A stretch of DNA of 64,000 bases from Diphasiastrum complanatum (Eukaryota > Streptophyta > Lycopodiopsida > Lycopodiales > Lycopodiaceae): assembly GCA_029204225.1 (NCBI GenBank), contig CM055095.1, positions 53,451,476 through 53,515,475 of the forward strand, given 5' to 3'. This document shows, in pieces, positions 11,197 through 22,132 of the stretch (position 1 is the first letter of the stretch; every line of letters starts with the position of its first letter). The notes below the pieces were generated by a model. It was not told where the DNA came from, did not search any database, and worked only from the letters and a program-made list of their open reading frames with translations. A program made the translations under genes and the position numbers.

Positions 11197-11487
11197 GTGT
11201 TGCACAAATTATGTGAAACCCGATTGATGGCAGTTCATGCCTTAGTAGCAGAGAAAGGTCGTCGCAAGGCATGGCACGATCGTCGATTGCACAAAAAAGA
11301 TCTGAAAGCAGGAGATCTTGCATTGATGTACAAAACCAAGCTGATTAAGGGCAAGTTGAAGTTTACCAGTGAAGGCCCGTATAAAGTGAAAGAATTTTTG
11401 AACTATGGCGTAGTAATTCTTGAGCACTTGGATGGAAAACGATTTGATACTCCGGTGAATGATAGCCGATTACGCAAGTTTTGGTAG
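11197..11487 (+). pseudogene. Gypsy integrase C-terminal domain
   Basis: The open frame gives KGRRKAWHDRRLHKKDLKAG, then a GKLKFTSEGPYKVKE block and DGKRFDTPVNDSRLRKFW before the stop. This is the GPY/F-type C-terminal domain of gypsy integrases (GPY visible at about residues 66-68). The zinc-binding HHCC part and the D,D,E catalytic core are absent; the element was deleted between its leader and this point. It is followed by 1 kb of spacer and then aORF copy 2. Confidence 0.85.
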
Positions 11488-12482
11488 CCTGTTCTGCCAA
11501 TTCAACAAGCCTGATCTCAATGGTTTTTTTAATTTTATTTGTTTTTCAAATTTTCTGTTAGTACTTGATTTGCTGAGTTTTTTCAAAAAAGACAGTAAAA
11601 AGAAAAAATTAAAAAAAAAAAAAAAAAAAAGCAAAAACTAAGCAAAGACTGATGAGCAAAAGTCAGAAAGTCATCAACATGGAAAAAAGAAAGCACAATA
11701 TTTTTTGATGAAAAATGACTTAGAAAATCACTATTTTGGTCAGATTTGGCCTATACAGTATTGGAAACCTTTGTTGAGCTCTCGAACTATACATCCACTC
11801 TAGATTTATCTAATTTGAGGTGGGCAAAGGTTCTTGTCCAAAAAAACTCCAGTTTTTTAGTCAAGCGAAGAATCAGTGATATGCCATATTGGGAACCTTT
11901 GCCGAGCATCTTAACCTCATTATGAACCTTTGTCGACTTGCTAGATGATCTTAAGATGTCCAAATTAGATTGACAATAGGTTCAGATCTAGGAAAAATGC
12001 ATTTAAGACAGTACCTGGGTGAAGGACTTTTTTGGGCGAAGGTTCATCCTTCGCCAGTCCTGGAAAACATTCACCTGATAGGTTCAGATTCCCAGAAACC
12101 TTCGCAGAGATTTTTATAGCCTATTTTCACAGTACTGTACATGCCTGCAAATTTTTGTTCAGAATTGATCAGCCAAACTACTATTCAGTGTAATGGACCC
12201 ACCAAATTCACCTAGAAGTTGGCTAAATTCGATTCATTCCTCACTTGTGCTAGCGAAGCTCTTGCGAATTTTTTCCGTGACCAAAGACTTCCAAATTTCT
12301 TGACTTGCTTTCTGATACACTAGACCGCATCACATCACAAAATCATCCATAAGATAGTGGAGTCCCACACCAAGTTGGCCAAAGCCCCTCTTGAACCATA
12401 TAATTGGTTTAAGACTATTTTTGGTGAGCTCAAACGAGCTATTAAGGCCAATACTAAGCAGTAGTTCGCTGTTGGCTCTTTA
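11488..12482. other. Spacer with AACCTTCGCC-type motif and poly-A tract
   Basis: There is an A-run near 11606-11629. The word AACCTT(C/T)G(C/T)CGA, or its complement, occurs at about 11767, 11906, 11930, 12040 and 12099. Similar words occur in the leader at about 10947 and 10990. No open frame of note. Confidence 0.55.
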
Positions 12483-14708
12483 TTGTCTCTTTTAGCCGCT
12501 TCTCACTTAGAAAACAAAATCCATGGCTTCCACCTGGATTCTGTGCTTTCGGTCTACGAAGAAGCACCGGCTGAGTCATCTCACCAGGCCTCGAGTTCTC
12601 ACAGTCGTCGTCGTCCACGCAGTGAGATCGTCATTCTTGACTCGCCTTCCACGTCACGACGTCGCACTAGGCATATCTCGTCAGATGCGCTTCCACCCCC
12701 TGCTGTTGTTAGCACTGAACTTCCCATTCCCCTAGCCTCTGATGCTTCCCTTGCCTCTACTTTCATTCAAGGACAGTCTGTGACCATTGGGCCTATCATT
12801 CCCATCACAGCTGCCCAGGCCGCCTCACCCTCGCACACCGAAGCCACCTCACCAAACACGCAGTTTTTCTTGGATATATTTGATGATTCCGATCCCCTTG
12901 GGGCCACCAAAATTATGAAATGCCCCAGAGCCCTACGCCCTTTGAACTCCAATCCCCTGGAAGAGGATTTGAACATCCATGAATCTATTGTTGGTGTTGA
13001 AGATGTCAGCCAGCAACCTCACATGGAGGATAGCCCAGCTGCACTTCGGGTCGACAAAGCTGTGAAATCACCAAAACAATTCGACGTCACTGTGCTTGAG
13101 GGATTTGAAGAGGAAGACATTTTGAAGAAGAAGAAGTAGTGGCACCTATTCCATGCCAACCAAGGACAGTTCCATCAGGTCCTCCTACTGTTGTCGCCTC
13201 CACGACCGTCGATTCTGGTGATGCTCTCGGTTTGGCCTCAAGCCTTGCGCAAGTGATCCAGTCTATGCTGGATAAGAAGAAGGAAATGGATCAGAGAATC
13301 TCCGATCTGGGATACACTCTGATCATCCAAAAAAATTGTCCAGTTGGATCGAGAGTTGAAGATTGCCAAACAACATGAAGACAAGACTAAAGCCGAAAAG
13401 TAGTTGGCCCAACAACAAGCTGATTGCTTGGAAGACTACATCAGCTCCCTGCAAAATGCCCTGACAACCGCACATGATCAAGTGGATAAGGCCATGCAGG
13501 ATGCAAAGCAACAGGTGCAGCTGCTGAAGGGTCAATTGCAGATGGCCGAACAAGATCGCACGCGGCTTCAAGGTGAATTGGATGCGACCACCCTTGAGCC
13601 TGATGCGTATCTTCAAATGCAAATACCAAATCATCCGGTCACACCGACGGAGATTGCGTATATGTTCAAGAAAGTGGAGACATACAAAGTGGCCCTTCAG
13701 GGATTCCAAGGCCGCTTTGACAGGTTCAAAGGAGCAGCTTCAACCGAGTTGGCAAAGGCTAAAGGGACCATCAACGCCTATGAAAAAGCAGCCGCTCAAG
13801 TGTTGGAAGCTGGACCACAAATCTCCATACCGTTCATGCCGCAATTTTTCCCTCCGCGCTAAGAAACTATACCAATGGATGTAAGGGTAGATTCGAGCAT
13901 GGACCAGGGGGGAGCTCCAGATATAGCAGAACAACCACCAATCTTACCGGCAGTACAAACAGGTCCATCCTCATCAAGGACCACACCTCTATTTAGAAGG
14001 CCCATCAGCGTCGAGGACCAGATCCAGACCTTCTTAAAGCAACATCCGCATGAGTCCTCACGTGGTGGATGGGTTTTGAAGTTTAAGAGCTTCGAGATAA
14101 AGGCCGGCAAAGAGTTGGACAAAATACCTACATTGGGAGAGCAGTCGGCATGGAGAATCATTGTTTTTGAGAAAACTCCAGATTCAATCCGGAGTTACGT
14201 CACCAGCCCTCATCAATTGCGGGTAGATCCCTATTATGTGCCAATGTCGCGAAGACATAAATGGAGAGATTTGGGACTGGCTATGGACAAGATCATCATC
14301 CATACGCCCAATTGGCCAATCATCCATCAGTCCTACAACTGGACAATCTCAGTGGATCTCCACCGCGCCTTACAAGCCTATCAGAGAGAATACGTCCACT
14401 CTCCAGATCCAACGGTGCGACAATCGACAATGTTTTCTAAAGATCAAACTTTGTTGGCGTCAGTGGCAACCAGATGGGAGGATTGCCTCCCTCCTCAAGC
14501 ATTCGATCCAAATAAGCCGATGGCCTCAGAGCAAATCAAAGATCAGCTGCCGGTTGCTCATTTATACTTTCGTGCAGCAATGATAGGAGGCTCCTGGGAA
14601 TCATGCTTCACATCATGGACAACCTCAAAGTGGATTGTCGGAAGCCACCATTGTTTTCTGCCACACAACTTGGATTTTAATACTGCCCGCCCATATAGTA
14701 CCATTTAA
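12483..14708 (+). pseudogene. Gypsy aORF, copy 2 (three frames, few breaks)
   Basis: The first part (12483-13139) is Ser/Pro/His/Arg-rich with an acidic end. The second (13139-13862, with one stop and a frame step near 13330-13404) contains a clear coiled coil starting near AQQQADCLEDYISSLQNAL and running about 80 residues. The third (13875-14708) is a 277-residue domain with SRGGW, a YVTSPHQLRVDPYYVPMSRR block, NWPIIHQSYNWTISVDLHRAL, and TRWEDCLPP near its end. The same blocks appear in copies 1 and 3. Only two or three lesions separate it from one frame of about 740 codons, so it decayed recently. I do not recognise the family. Its place after integrase matches env-like or accessory ORFs of Athila/Tat elements, but no signal peptide or membrane segment is obvious. 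Confidence 0.6.
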
Positions 14709-14796
14709 TAAAGATTCGGCGTGAAGCCAATAAAAGTCCCCAATAACTGCATATTGCAGGTGTCGTGGGACCGCCACCAGTTTTGGTGGGGGATAG

Positions 14797-15532
14797 TGTT
14801 GAAGGGTTTGCGGATCCCAAGGCAACCCTAACCCTAGTTAATAAGTGAGAGGGATTTGGCACCCTGTGTGTGTAAGTCCAACCCGATGATCACATAGTTA
14901 CTTGATTGATTAGTTAAAAGTCAATAAAAGGACTTTAGGCCTTTTTTGTGGGACTTTTAATGTCGCAGGGCCTAAATGTCAAGTTAGTGAATAAGTTGGG
15001 TTTCCCTCCAATTTTGATGGTTCCCACACTTTTTTAGATTTGAATAAAAAGAGGGGCAAGAATGGACCAATAGGATTCAGAGGCCAGGGTCGTCCTCTCT
15101 ACTATAAGAAAGGACCAACTCGAGTTGCTCCTCATGTTCATTTCCTCATTTCAATAATGCAGATTGATTCTCTTCATAAATGGATTGATGAATGTCCTTG
15201 CTCTTCTTCTTTCCTTCTCCATCTCTCATGCTTTCTTTGGATTTTTGCTAATTGTTGGATTTGATTGTTATTGGGATTGCATGTTGTTATACTTTTTATG
15301 AGAGAGAAAGAGTAAGCTATCTTTGTTGTGGATAGTATTAATGGATCGTAGTGTTAAAAAATAGGGTTAATGGATGTAGAGTTAGAATTTTGATCTTCCA
15401 TTCATGCTGAAATCTGAACTAAACTATCGCTCTCATGGGAACGAACCTACACGTGACAACTAACTTCACCTCTTTGATGCTAGATTGACTAGATCTTGGA
15501 TTCAGGTTAGGCAAGGAAAGAAACCCACTACA
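14797..15532 (+). repeat. 3' LTR of gypsy 2
   Basis: It starts TGTTGAAGGG after the purine tract GGTGGGGGATAG and ends AAACCCACTACA. Its first 190 and last 254 bases match the inverted 8368-8508 piece and 10349-10620 respectively. Confidence 0.85.
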
Positions 15533-15950
15533 GACACCTATACTGACGTTCATCACATATCAAAACTACTCTATCATTCCTTTCTCTAAGTTATCCAAGA
15601 TCCTTACATTATCATTTTTCATACTATTCATCATACTTTCTTTGTTGGGGCTACGGCCTTCTTTTGTTGCGGCCTATCAGACCACCTTGTCTGTGTTTCA
15701 ATCATTTTCAACACAGTGGTATCAGAGCCATGGTTTTAATTTACTAGTGTATTGAGATTGAAAGAACCTAATATGTTCATGATTTCAGAGCTAGTTTATA
15801 TTTTGATTTGTATTCAATCTATGTTCATCAATCTTCAAGGAAGGATCAACCTCATACATCTGCTTGATCGTTTCTCAAGATCAAGGGGATCCAAGATTGA
15901 TAATCTCCTACTGAATCTGAGATGCATACACTGAAATAGAAGGTGAAGCT
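15533..15950 (+). mobile_element. Copia LTR end, primer site and leader fragment
   Basis: The segment ends an LTR with ...TTTTCAACACA. At 15717-15729 is TGGTATCAGAGCC, the copia primer site. About 220 bases of leader follow with no gag. The left side is cut by gypsy 2, so gypsy 2 probably inserted into this LTR. Confidence 0.65.
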
Positions 15951-16124
15951 ATTTTTTTGTCTTTTTTTTTTTCTCAAATATTTTTATAGATCTTTTTTAT
16001 ATTAGGGTGATCGGTGAATGGATCGAGATGGGGATAGAACCAAAATGGAATGAAACTCAAATCAAAACCAGATCAAGATCCAAAGAAAGATCGGATGAAT
16101 GGAAAAATGAATAATGTTATTGTA

Positions 16125-16605
16125 CTAATGGTGAGTAATGTTACTGGGTGGATTGTAAAAAATCTCAGTTGGAGAGTAATAGAAAAAATTGAGAAAGAGC
16201 AGGAAATTTAAAATGGTGAGTAATAGCTTATTACTTGTCGAGCTCCAGAATGTTAGATCCAAGGGTTCTGAGCATGTTGTACTGATGGTGAGTAATAATA
16301 TTGAGAAAAAAAAATGCAAAAATTCAATTTGGCGAGTAATGACTGTAGGTGAGTATAGCCTTATTACTTGACAAGTTGTTTGATGAGAGTTCTGGACTTG
16401 CAGAGAGCTCTGTAAAGAGGGCGAGTAAAGTTACTACAAAAAATCTCATAATTTTGCAATTGACAAGTAATAATCACAGTAGGCAAGTAATAGACATTAC
16501 TCGTCGAGCTGACTGATGATGCATCTGGGTTTGCTCTACTCTCTGGAAAAGTCACGAGTAATGAAAACAGAAGAAACTCAAAAAAATAAACTAGGGTGAG
16601 TAATA
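16125..16605 (-). repeat. GAGTAATA motif array in a minus-strand gypsy leader
   Basis: About ten variants of GGTGAGTAATAG and its complement (TTACTTGTCGAGC, TTACTCGTCGAGC) lie here. The array sits just downstream, on the minus strand, of the primer site at 16679-16696. It repeats the word found at 2390-2795. Confidence 0.65.
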
Positions 16606-16678
16606 AACATGTCAAAAAGAGAGAAAATGGCAGAAAAATACAAACAAAAATCCATTCCTAAATCTGCTTAGCATCGCC

Positions 16679-16703
16679 TCCCCGGCAACGACGTCAAAAC
16701 AAT
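16679..16703 (-). promoter_or_regulatory. Gypsy primer-binding site and LTR end, minus strand
   Basis: Read in reverse, the sequence is an LTR end ...CCAACA, a short gap, then TGACGTCGTTGCCGGGGA, a two-base variant of the gypsy 2 primer site. The LTR would extend right from 16703; its other end is not evident before 17106. Confidence 0.7.
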
Positions 16704-17105
16704 GTTGGACCCTTTCCGTGCCTCCTTAATTGGTTGGATCTAGAGGACAAAGAAGGGGTTTTGTATTTTCGAGTGAGTATCGTGTGTAGTAAAGGGTCGA
16801 TCCAATGGGCAGTGATATAAGCAAGGAAATGGGAATGGGGATCTAGGCCTACGAAGGTTGTCAATCTTAGTGTATGATCTAAAAGTGGAATGGCTTAGAT
16901 CTTGGGGTGAGTTTCATATCTCTTTCTTCTCTTTTCAGTTTTCTTGGTTTTGGTTTGATGCTTTCTTGGATAATGGCTTCTTGATTTATCTAGGCATCCT
17001 TGGCTCTAGACCTTCTTCTCAAGAGGTTGATCTTCTCAAGGGAGGTGATCATTAAAATTCTATCTATGGATCTTAATGATCACTCCAAGATGTATTTCTA
17101 CCACG

Positions 17106-17225
17106 AAAGTACATAAGGGCAAACTTAAGTTTACTGGCCAAGGTCCTTATATCATTCATCAAATCTTTGCCTCAGGCTACGCTAAACTTAAAACCCTCAA
17201 AGGCATCCCTCTCTGGACACGGTAG
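17106..17225 (+). pseudogene. Gypsy integrase C-terminal tail (gypsy 3)
   Basis: The frame reads KVHKGKLKFTGQGPYIIHQI, then SGYAKLKTLKGIPLWTR and a stop. It carries the same GKLKFT-x-x-GPY core as the gypsy 2 fragment. Everything upstream is missing. Removing copia B, it lies about 0.6 kb before aORF copy 3, as in gypsy 2. Confidence 0.75.
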
Positions 17226-17620
17226 TGAAGGGGAGTAGATTATGACGATATCATGAGCCCTGCTATTCCTTAGACATGTACTGATTGATTGTGTGTTATG
17301 TGTGTGTGCATGCATGTCTGTAATTTCTGTTGTTCTGTGATATTGTTCATTTTTTGTATTTTCATTTTTTACACCCTTTTTCGTTGAATTGCACTTTATT
17401 CACCCTATCATTTGGCTTTGAGGAACCTGTTACATGCCACTTCATGTGGGCAGAAAAGATAAGTATCAAATTATGTCCAGTTCTCAAAGCAAAAAAAACC
17501 TCTCACAAAGTGATATCTCTTGCATATGCTCGTAAGCAAACATTACTTGGGCAACTTCCCTAGCATTCTCGCTCGTGCCACATACCACCTCGACATGAGC
17601 TCAGCACTCCAAGAGGCAAA
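17226..17620. other. Gypsy 3 spacer, left part
   Basis: Contains a TGTGTGTGTGCATGCATGTC stretch near 17300 and otherwise no recognised feature. It continues at 21940-22132 on the other side of copia B. Confidence 0.5.
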
Positions 17621-17625
17621 GGAAA

Positions 17626-18327
17626 TGTGAAGAATTGCCAAAAATTGGCAAATCTAGCTTGATAAAAAAACCATGTAGAATAGTGTAAATTGTGTACACA
17701 AGTGGGTCCCACACATGTGAGGCCATGATGCCACGTGGGAAACCCATCCTAATGTAGGTTAGGTCAAGTCAAGATAGTTGGTCATGTCTATTTGGTGGTC
17801 ATCCCTACTTTATAGGACATACACCTAAGTTTAAGGTGAAAATTTGACCAACTAGCTATCTACCAAGCATGACTCTAGGAAATAGACTAGGGTTTCATTT
17901 TAGGGCAAGAAGGGTGAGTAAACTTCCTTATTACATGCTGTAAATCCACCTAACTTCAAGAAGGAAGTCGAATTTGCTATGTCTTCCAAGCTCCCATAGT
18001 GAGAAGATAGAAAATTTTTGGAGCTCATTGGCAATCTCAAGCTAGTTCACTATGTACATTGAGTTTTTGTGATCCAAATGAAACCAAATCAATTTCTACT
18101 TGTTTCTCAGGTTGAAGGCCATACTACAGCCTGTAGTACACACATGTGGTCTCGGATTTCAATGTTGATAATTGCTTTTGATTGTGAATGCTTGTTGTTT
18201 GTCAAATTGCCAATCTAGATCAACTTTTTTTTGTCTAGTTTTTTGATAGATTGTTAAGCAAGCATCCAATCACTCTTGTGGATATTTTGTAGATCCATTT
18301 ATGGTCCTAAAGTACAGTACTTTCACA
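17626..18327 (+). repeat. 5' LTR of copia B
   Basis: Bounded by the GGAAA duplication and by TGGTATCAGAGCC at 18328-18340. It holds a CCCACACATGTG word, a CCACGTGGGAAA word, and ACACACATGTGG; the 3' LTR has ACACACGTGTGG at the last of these. Confidence 0.92.
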
Positions 18328-18340
18328 TGGTATCAGAGCC
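18328..18340 (+). promoter_or_regulatory. Primer-binding site of copia B
   Basis: TGGTATCAGAGCC follows the LTR directly, as in element A. The leader to 19104 contains two near-identical copies (about 18750-18860 and 18930-19040) of a phrase with TTCATTCCA(A/G)CTTTGTGAGGGA. Confidence 0.9.
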
Positions 18341-19104
18341 AAGTACAAGAGCATAAGCCATTGATCTAATGCAAATCCATTTTTAGCAAGTTTTGGTGCT
18401 AAAAACTAGTACTGAGAGGGCGTCTTGATTTTGGTTAGCCAAACTTGGTAGGGGTCCAAATCTGTACTGTCCACATGTGTGGGCACCTCTGAACCTGCAT
18501 TTAATGCATGGTATTCATTTGATCCAAAAAAATTCAGTTTGTGAGCTGTTGGTGTAATTTTTGGTTGAGATCCTAGGATAATCTACCAAGATCATTTGCC
18601 ATTGATTTGATTTGAATTTGTTTCATGAAATCTAATTAATCTAGGCTGAGTTCAAGTCCTATTAAGGTTAAAAACAGGTCTTGAAAGTACATCAAGAAGG
18701 AAGAAAGAGATTAAGTCATTTTTTTGTCCAAAAATAGCCAAAATTGGATTGTAAGTAGATTTCACATCATCTTATCTTCATTCCAACTTTGTGAGGGACT
18801 GCTAGAACTGAGATTATAAGTCCATTTGTTGGATTAGAAATCTAATTTGAGTGAAAAACTACAAGAGAGAGACCTTAGTGAGTTTCTAGAGACAATCAAA
18901 TTCATTTCTTGGCAAGATTTGTTTGAAAGTAGTTTTCACTTCATCTTATCTTCATTCCAGCTTTGTGAGGGAGTGATAGAACTGTGATTACAAGTCCATT
19001 TGTTGGATTAGAAATCAAATTTGAGTGAAACACTGCAAGTGTGAGACCTTTGTGAGTTTCAAGTCAATCAAATCTATTTCTTGTTTGTAGAAGTCACTAG
19101 TAAG

Positions 19105-19820
19105 ATGGGATCTGCTGGAGCATACCTTCTAGAAGCTAGTGAGAGACTAAATTCTACAAATTATGCTATTTGGAAGGTTAGGATGGAGTCACTCTTGGTG
19201 CTCCAAGACCTTTATGAGTTCTTAATTGAAGATGAAGATGAACCTCTAGGTGCACAGGAATTAGCTAGATTACAAGAAGAGATCTAGGCTTGCACTTCAT
19301 TGTGTGAAGATGAATGTGAGCAATGATTTGTTGAGAGAAGTATCAGCTTGCACTAGTGCTAAAGAGGCTTGGGAGTCTTTAAAATTAGTCTATGAGTCTA
19401 GCAACACTTCTAGAGTTCTTATGCTTAGAAATCAAATTTTGCAAAGCATGAGGAGAAGTGAGGAGAGTGCACAGGATTATGTACTCAGAATCAAGTCTCT
19501 AAATAGGGAGTTGGCTTCCATTGGAGAGAAGATTCATGATGGAGAGCTTGTACAAATGTCCTTAATGGTCTAGGAGATGACTTTTCAAATTTGGTCCAAA
19601 GTTTTGCCATCCAAGACACTTTGCCAACTATAGAAAAATTTCACAGTGTATTAGTGGCTGAAGAGTGTAGGATGCTCCATGCAAAATCTAGGAGTTCCTT
19701 GTCGTTGCAGAATGGTGATGAGAAAGCCAATTTCTCATTCAAGGGCAAAAAGAAGACCAATGGAAAGAAGAAGCATCCAAAGGAGGCCAAAGAAGAGGAT
19801 GATCAAGAGACAATTGGTTG
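19105..19820 (+). pseudogene. Copia gag of element B (UBN2-type), zinc knuckle lost
   Basis: The ATG at 19105 gives MGSAGAYLLEASERLNSTNY followed by AIWKVRMESLL, the N-terminal signature of copia gag. A stop and frame step occur near 19285, after which ALHCVKMNV..., EAWESLK and LRNQILQSMRRSEESAQDYV follow, as in UBN2 gag. Another break lies near 19571. A Lys-rich stretch (KKTNGKKKHPKEAKEED) then runs straight into the protease. The zinc knuckle that element F has traces of at this place is deleted. Confidence 0.8.
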
Positions 19821-20771
19821 ATCGACAGTGGGGCTAGCTCCCACGTGTCTTGTGAAAAGGACTTCTTCTCAACCTTACACTCTTTCAATGTTGCTAAAAA
19901 GTTTGTCTTTACTGCAAATGATGAAGAGTGTAGGATAGATGGTGTTGGCACCATCTCTTTGTGTCTAGAATCCTCAAAATGCATGGATCTAGAAAAGGTC
20001 CTTTATGTACCATCAATCACCAAGAATATGCTTAGTGTTGGTCTACTCTTAGAAAGTGGTTTGGATGTCCACTTTAAGCATGATGTTTGCTTCATCTTGA
20101 AGAATGATGTTTGCATTGCAAAGGGATTTAAACATGGAAGATTGTTTAAGTTGGAAGCTAGTGTTGCTTTTGAAAGAATGAGCTTGGAAAAGGAGGAGAT
20201 CTTGGCAAAGTGTGATCTTGCTTGCATTGAGGAGGAGCATCAAAAGGAGGAAGATCTTGAGGATCAGCCTCAAAGCATGAGAGTTCCAAGGGAGTCCTCA
20301 ATGACAATGGCTGAGTCATCAAATTGCATGCAAATTGTCCATTCAAGTGTGCATCTTGCAAGGGTGGTGAGCATTGGAGAGTCTACTATCTTTGAATACT
20401 TTTTGAAAAGTAGTAGTGGACATGAGGTGACTTGTTTCTTAACTTTAAGATTCATGATGTTTATTACTTTTTATGACAAGACAATGAAATGGGATGCTTT
20501 GAAATCTACATTTGTTGTTCATAAAGCAATTTCATTGGATAACTATTTTTGTAATAGTTTGAATAGAGTCATAAAAGATGAAACATCATTTGTATTGGAA
20601 ATATTTGGATCCACATGCTCTATGCATGATCATTCCAATGTAAGGACCAAAGATTATCCTATTTCAATGATAAGAATAATGGTAGTGTTTTGCTCTTCAA
20701 GTAAAGATTGTAGAATCTACTTGTTTTCTAACAAAGAATTTGTCAATGGTGGAAATGTGATCTTTCAATAG
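19815..20771 (+). CDS. Protease plus decayed integrase frame of element B
   Basis: The frame begins with WLIDSGASSHV, the aspartic protease site (D-S-G-A). Next come the usual LDxVLYVPSITKNMLS-like block and a GRLFKLEASVAFE block that in other copia elements leads to the pre-integrase region. After about residue 130 an acidic linker appears (EEDLEDQPQSMRVPRESS). The rest shows only traces of integrase C-terminal sequence: IFGSTC, then RTK...SSSKDCRIYLFSNKEF...NVIF, matching VFGxxC...GYSxxxKxYRxFNPxxxKxxxSRDVIF of intact copies. The catalytic D,D,E residues are gone although 317 codons stay open. A tail at 20802-21044 keeps the QDPRTPRR...EPSRL segment found in element F at about 61690-61745. 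Confidence 0.7.
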   Translation, partial: WLIDSGASSHVSCEKDFFSTLHSFNVAKKFVFTANDEECRIDGVGTISLCLESSKCMDLEKVLYVPSITKNMLSVGLLLESGLDVHFKHDVCFILKNDVCIAKGFKHGRLFKLEASVAFERMSLEKEEILAKCDLACIEEEHQKEEDLEDQPQSMRVPRESSMTMAESSNCMQIVHSSVHLARVVSIGESTIFEYFLKSSSGHEVTCFLTLRFMMFITFYDKTMKWDALKSTFVVHKAISLDNYFCNSLNRVIKDETSFVLEIFGSTCSMHDHSNVRTKDYPISMIRIMVVFCSSSKDCRIYLFSNKEFVNGGNVIFQ

Positions 20772-21239
20772 TGGAAGATTTGCAAACTTGAAGAAGCACC
20801 TTTGGATCAACACTTTATTCAGTTCATTGATGGTTTGGAGTCAAGTCAAGTGGGGGATCAAGCTCAAGACCCTAGGACTCCAAGAAGAACCTTGAATATC
20901 AAGATGGAGCCATCTAGGCTCAATCATATGGATCAAGCAAGGCAAGTTGTCTTTGGCAACATGATGTATGCACTTAATAGTTTAATTGATGTATCTTCAA
21001 GTGCACAAAATGCCTTGGAATCCATGGCTTGGCATGATGTTTAGTTTTGAAGTGTGCTACATGTATATATACACATTTATGGAACATCTTGTAAGGGATC
21101 CTCTAAGAGGTGGTGAAAGATCCTCCATGGACATCATTCTCTATTGGAGTCTCAAAAGTTCCTTGTTTGTAGCTGGATTTTTTAGACACTTCATCTATCA
21201 AGAGAGTTGTAAATAAATCAAGCTAAATTTTAGGAGGAG

Positions 21240-21939
21240 TGTGAAGAATTGCCAAAAATTGGCAAATCTAGCTTGATAAAAAACCATGTAGAATAGTGTA
21301 AATTGTGTACACAAGTGGGTCCCACACATGTGAGGCCATGATGCCACATGGGAAACCCATCCTAATGTAGGTTAGGTCAAGTCAAGAGATTGGTCATGTC
21401 TATTTGTTGGTCATCCCTACTTTATAGGACCTACACCTAAGTTTAAGGTGAAAATTTGACCAACTAGCTATCTACCAAGCATGACTCTAGGAAATAGACT
21501 AGGGTTTCATTTTAGGGCAAGAAGGGTGAGTAAACTTCCTTATTACATGATGGAAATCCACCTAACTTCAAGAAGGAATTCGAATTTGCTATGTCTTCCA
21601 AGCTCCCATAGTGAGAAGATAGAAAATTTTTGGAGCTCATTGGCAATCTCAAGCTAGTTCACTATGTACATTGAGTTTTTGTGATCCAAATGAAACCAAA
21701 TCAATTTCTACTTGTTTCTCAGGTTGAAGGCCGTACTACAGCCTGTATTACACACGTGTGGGCTCGGATTTCAATGTTGATCAATGCTTTTGATTGTGAA
21801 TGCTTGTTGTTTGTCAAATTGCCAATCTAGATCAACTTTTTTGTGTCTAGTTTTTTGATAGATTGTTAAGCAAGCATCCAATCACTCTTGTGGATCTTTT
21901 GTATATCCATTTATGGTCCTAAAGTACAGTACTTTCACA
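21240..21939 (+). repeat. 3' LTR of copia B
   Basis: Starts directly after the purine tract TTTTAGGAGGAG and ends TTTCACA, followed by the GGAAA duplication. Confidence 0.92.
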
Positions 21940-22132
21940 GGAAACAAGCAGGCCAGCACCCAAACGGTGCCACATCACTAGCAGAAACACACCATTGTCA
22001 TTCACACACGACAAGGAAGCAGAGTTAGAGCCCCAACGGTTAAAAGAGCATGCCCATAGCCAACACACAAAAGAACATTAAGAGGGCCACACACAAGGTA
22101 AAGAATCATATTCCAGTAGCAAAAAACAACAC

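Larger units (their letters stand above)
10349..15532 (+). mobile_element. Gypsy 2: deleted gag-pol, integrase tail and aORF kept
   Basis: The layout is a partial 5' LTR (10349-10620, its earlier part now inverted at 8368-8508), an Athila/Tat-type primer site, a short leader, the integrase C-terminus, a motif-rich spacer, aORF copy 2, a purine tract and a complete 3' LTR. Gag, protease, reverse transcriptase, RNase H and the integrase core are missing. The bases after the 3' LTR are GACAC; the left duplication cannot be read because of the inversion and LTR loss. Confidence 0.8.
17626..21939 (+). mobile_element. Copia element B, complete non-autonomous insertion
   Basis: The 5' LTR (17626-18327) and 3' LTR (21240-21939) are of 702 and 700 bases and differ at only about twenty places by eye. 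They start TGTGAAGAATTGCC and end TTTCACA. GGAAA is duplicated at 17621-17625 and 21940-21944. Inside are a primer site, gag, a protease segment and a decayed integrase; there is no reverse transcriptase or RNase H. The element sits in the spacer of gypsy 3, whose parts join cleanly when it is removed. Confidence 0.92.
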
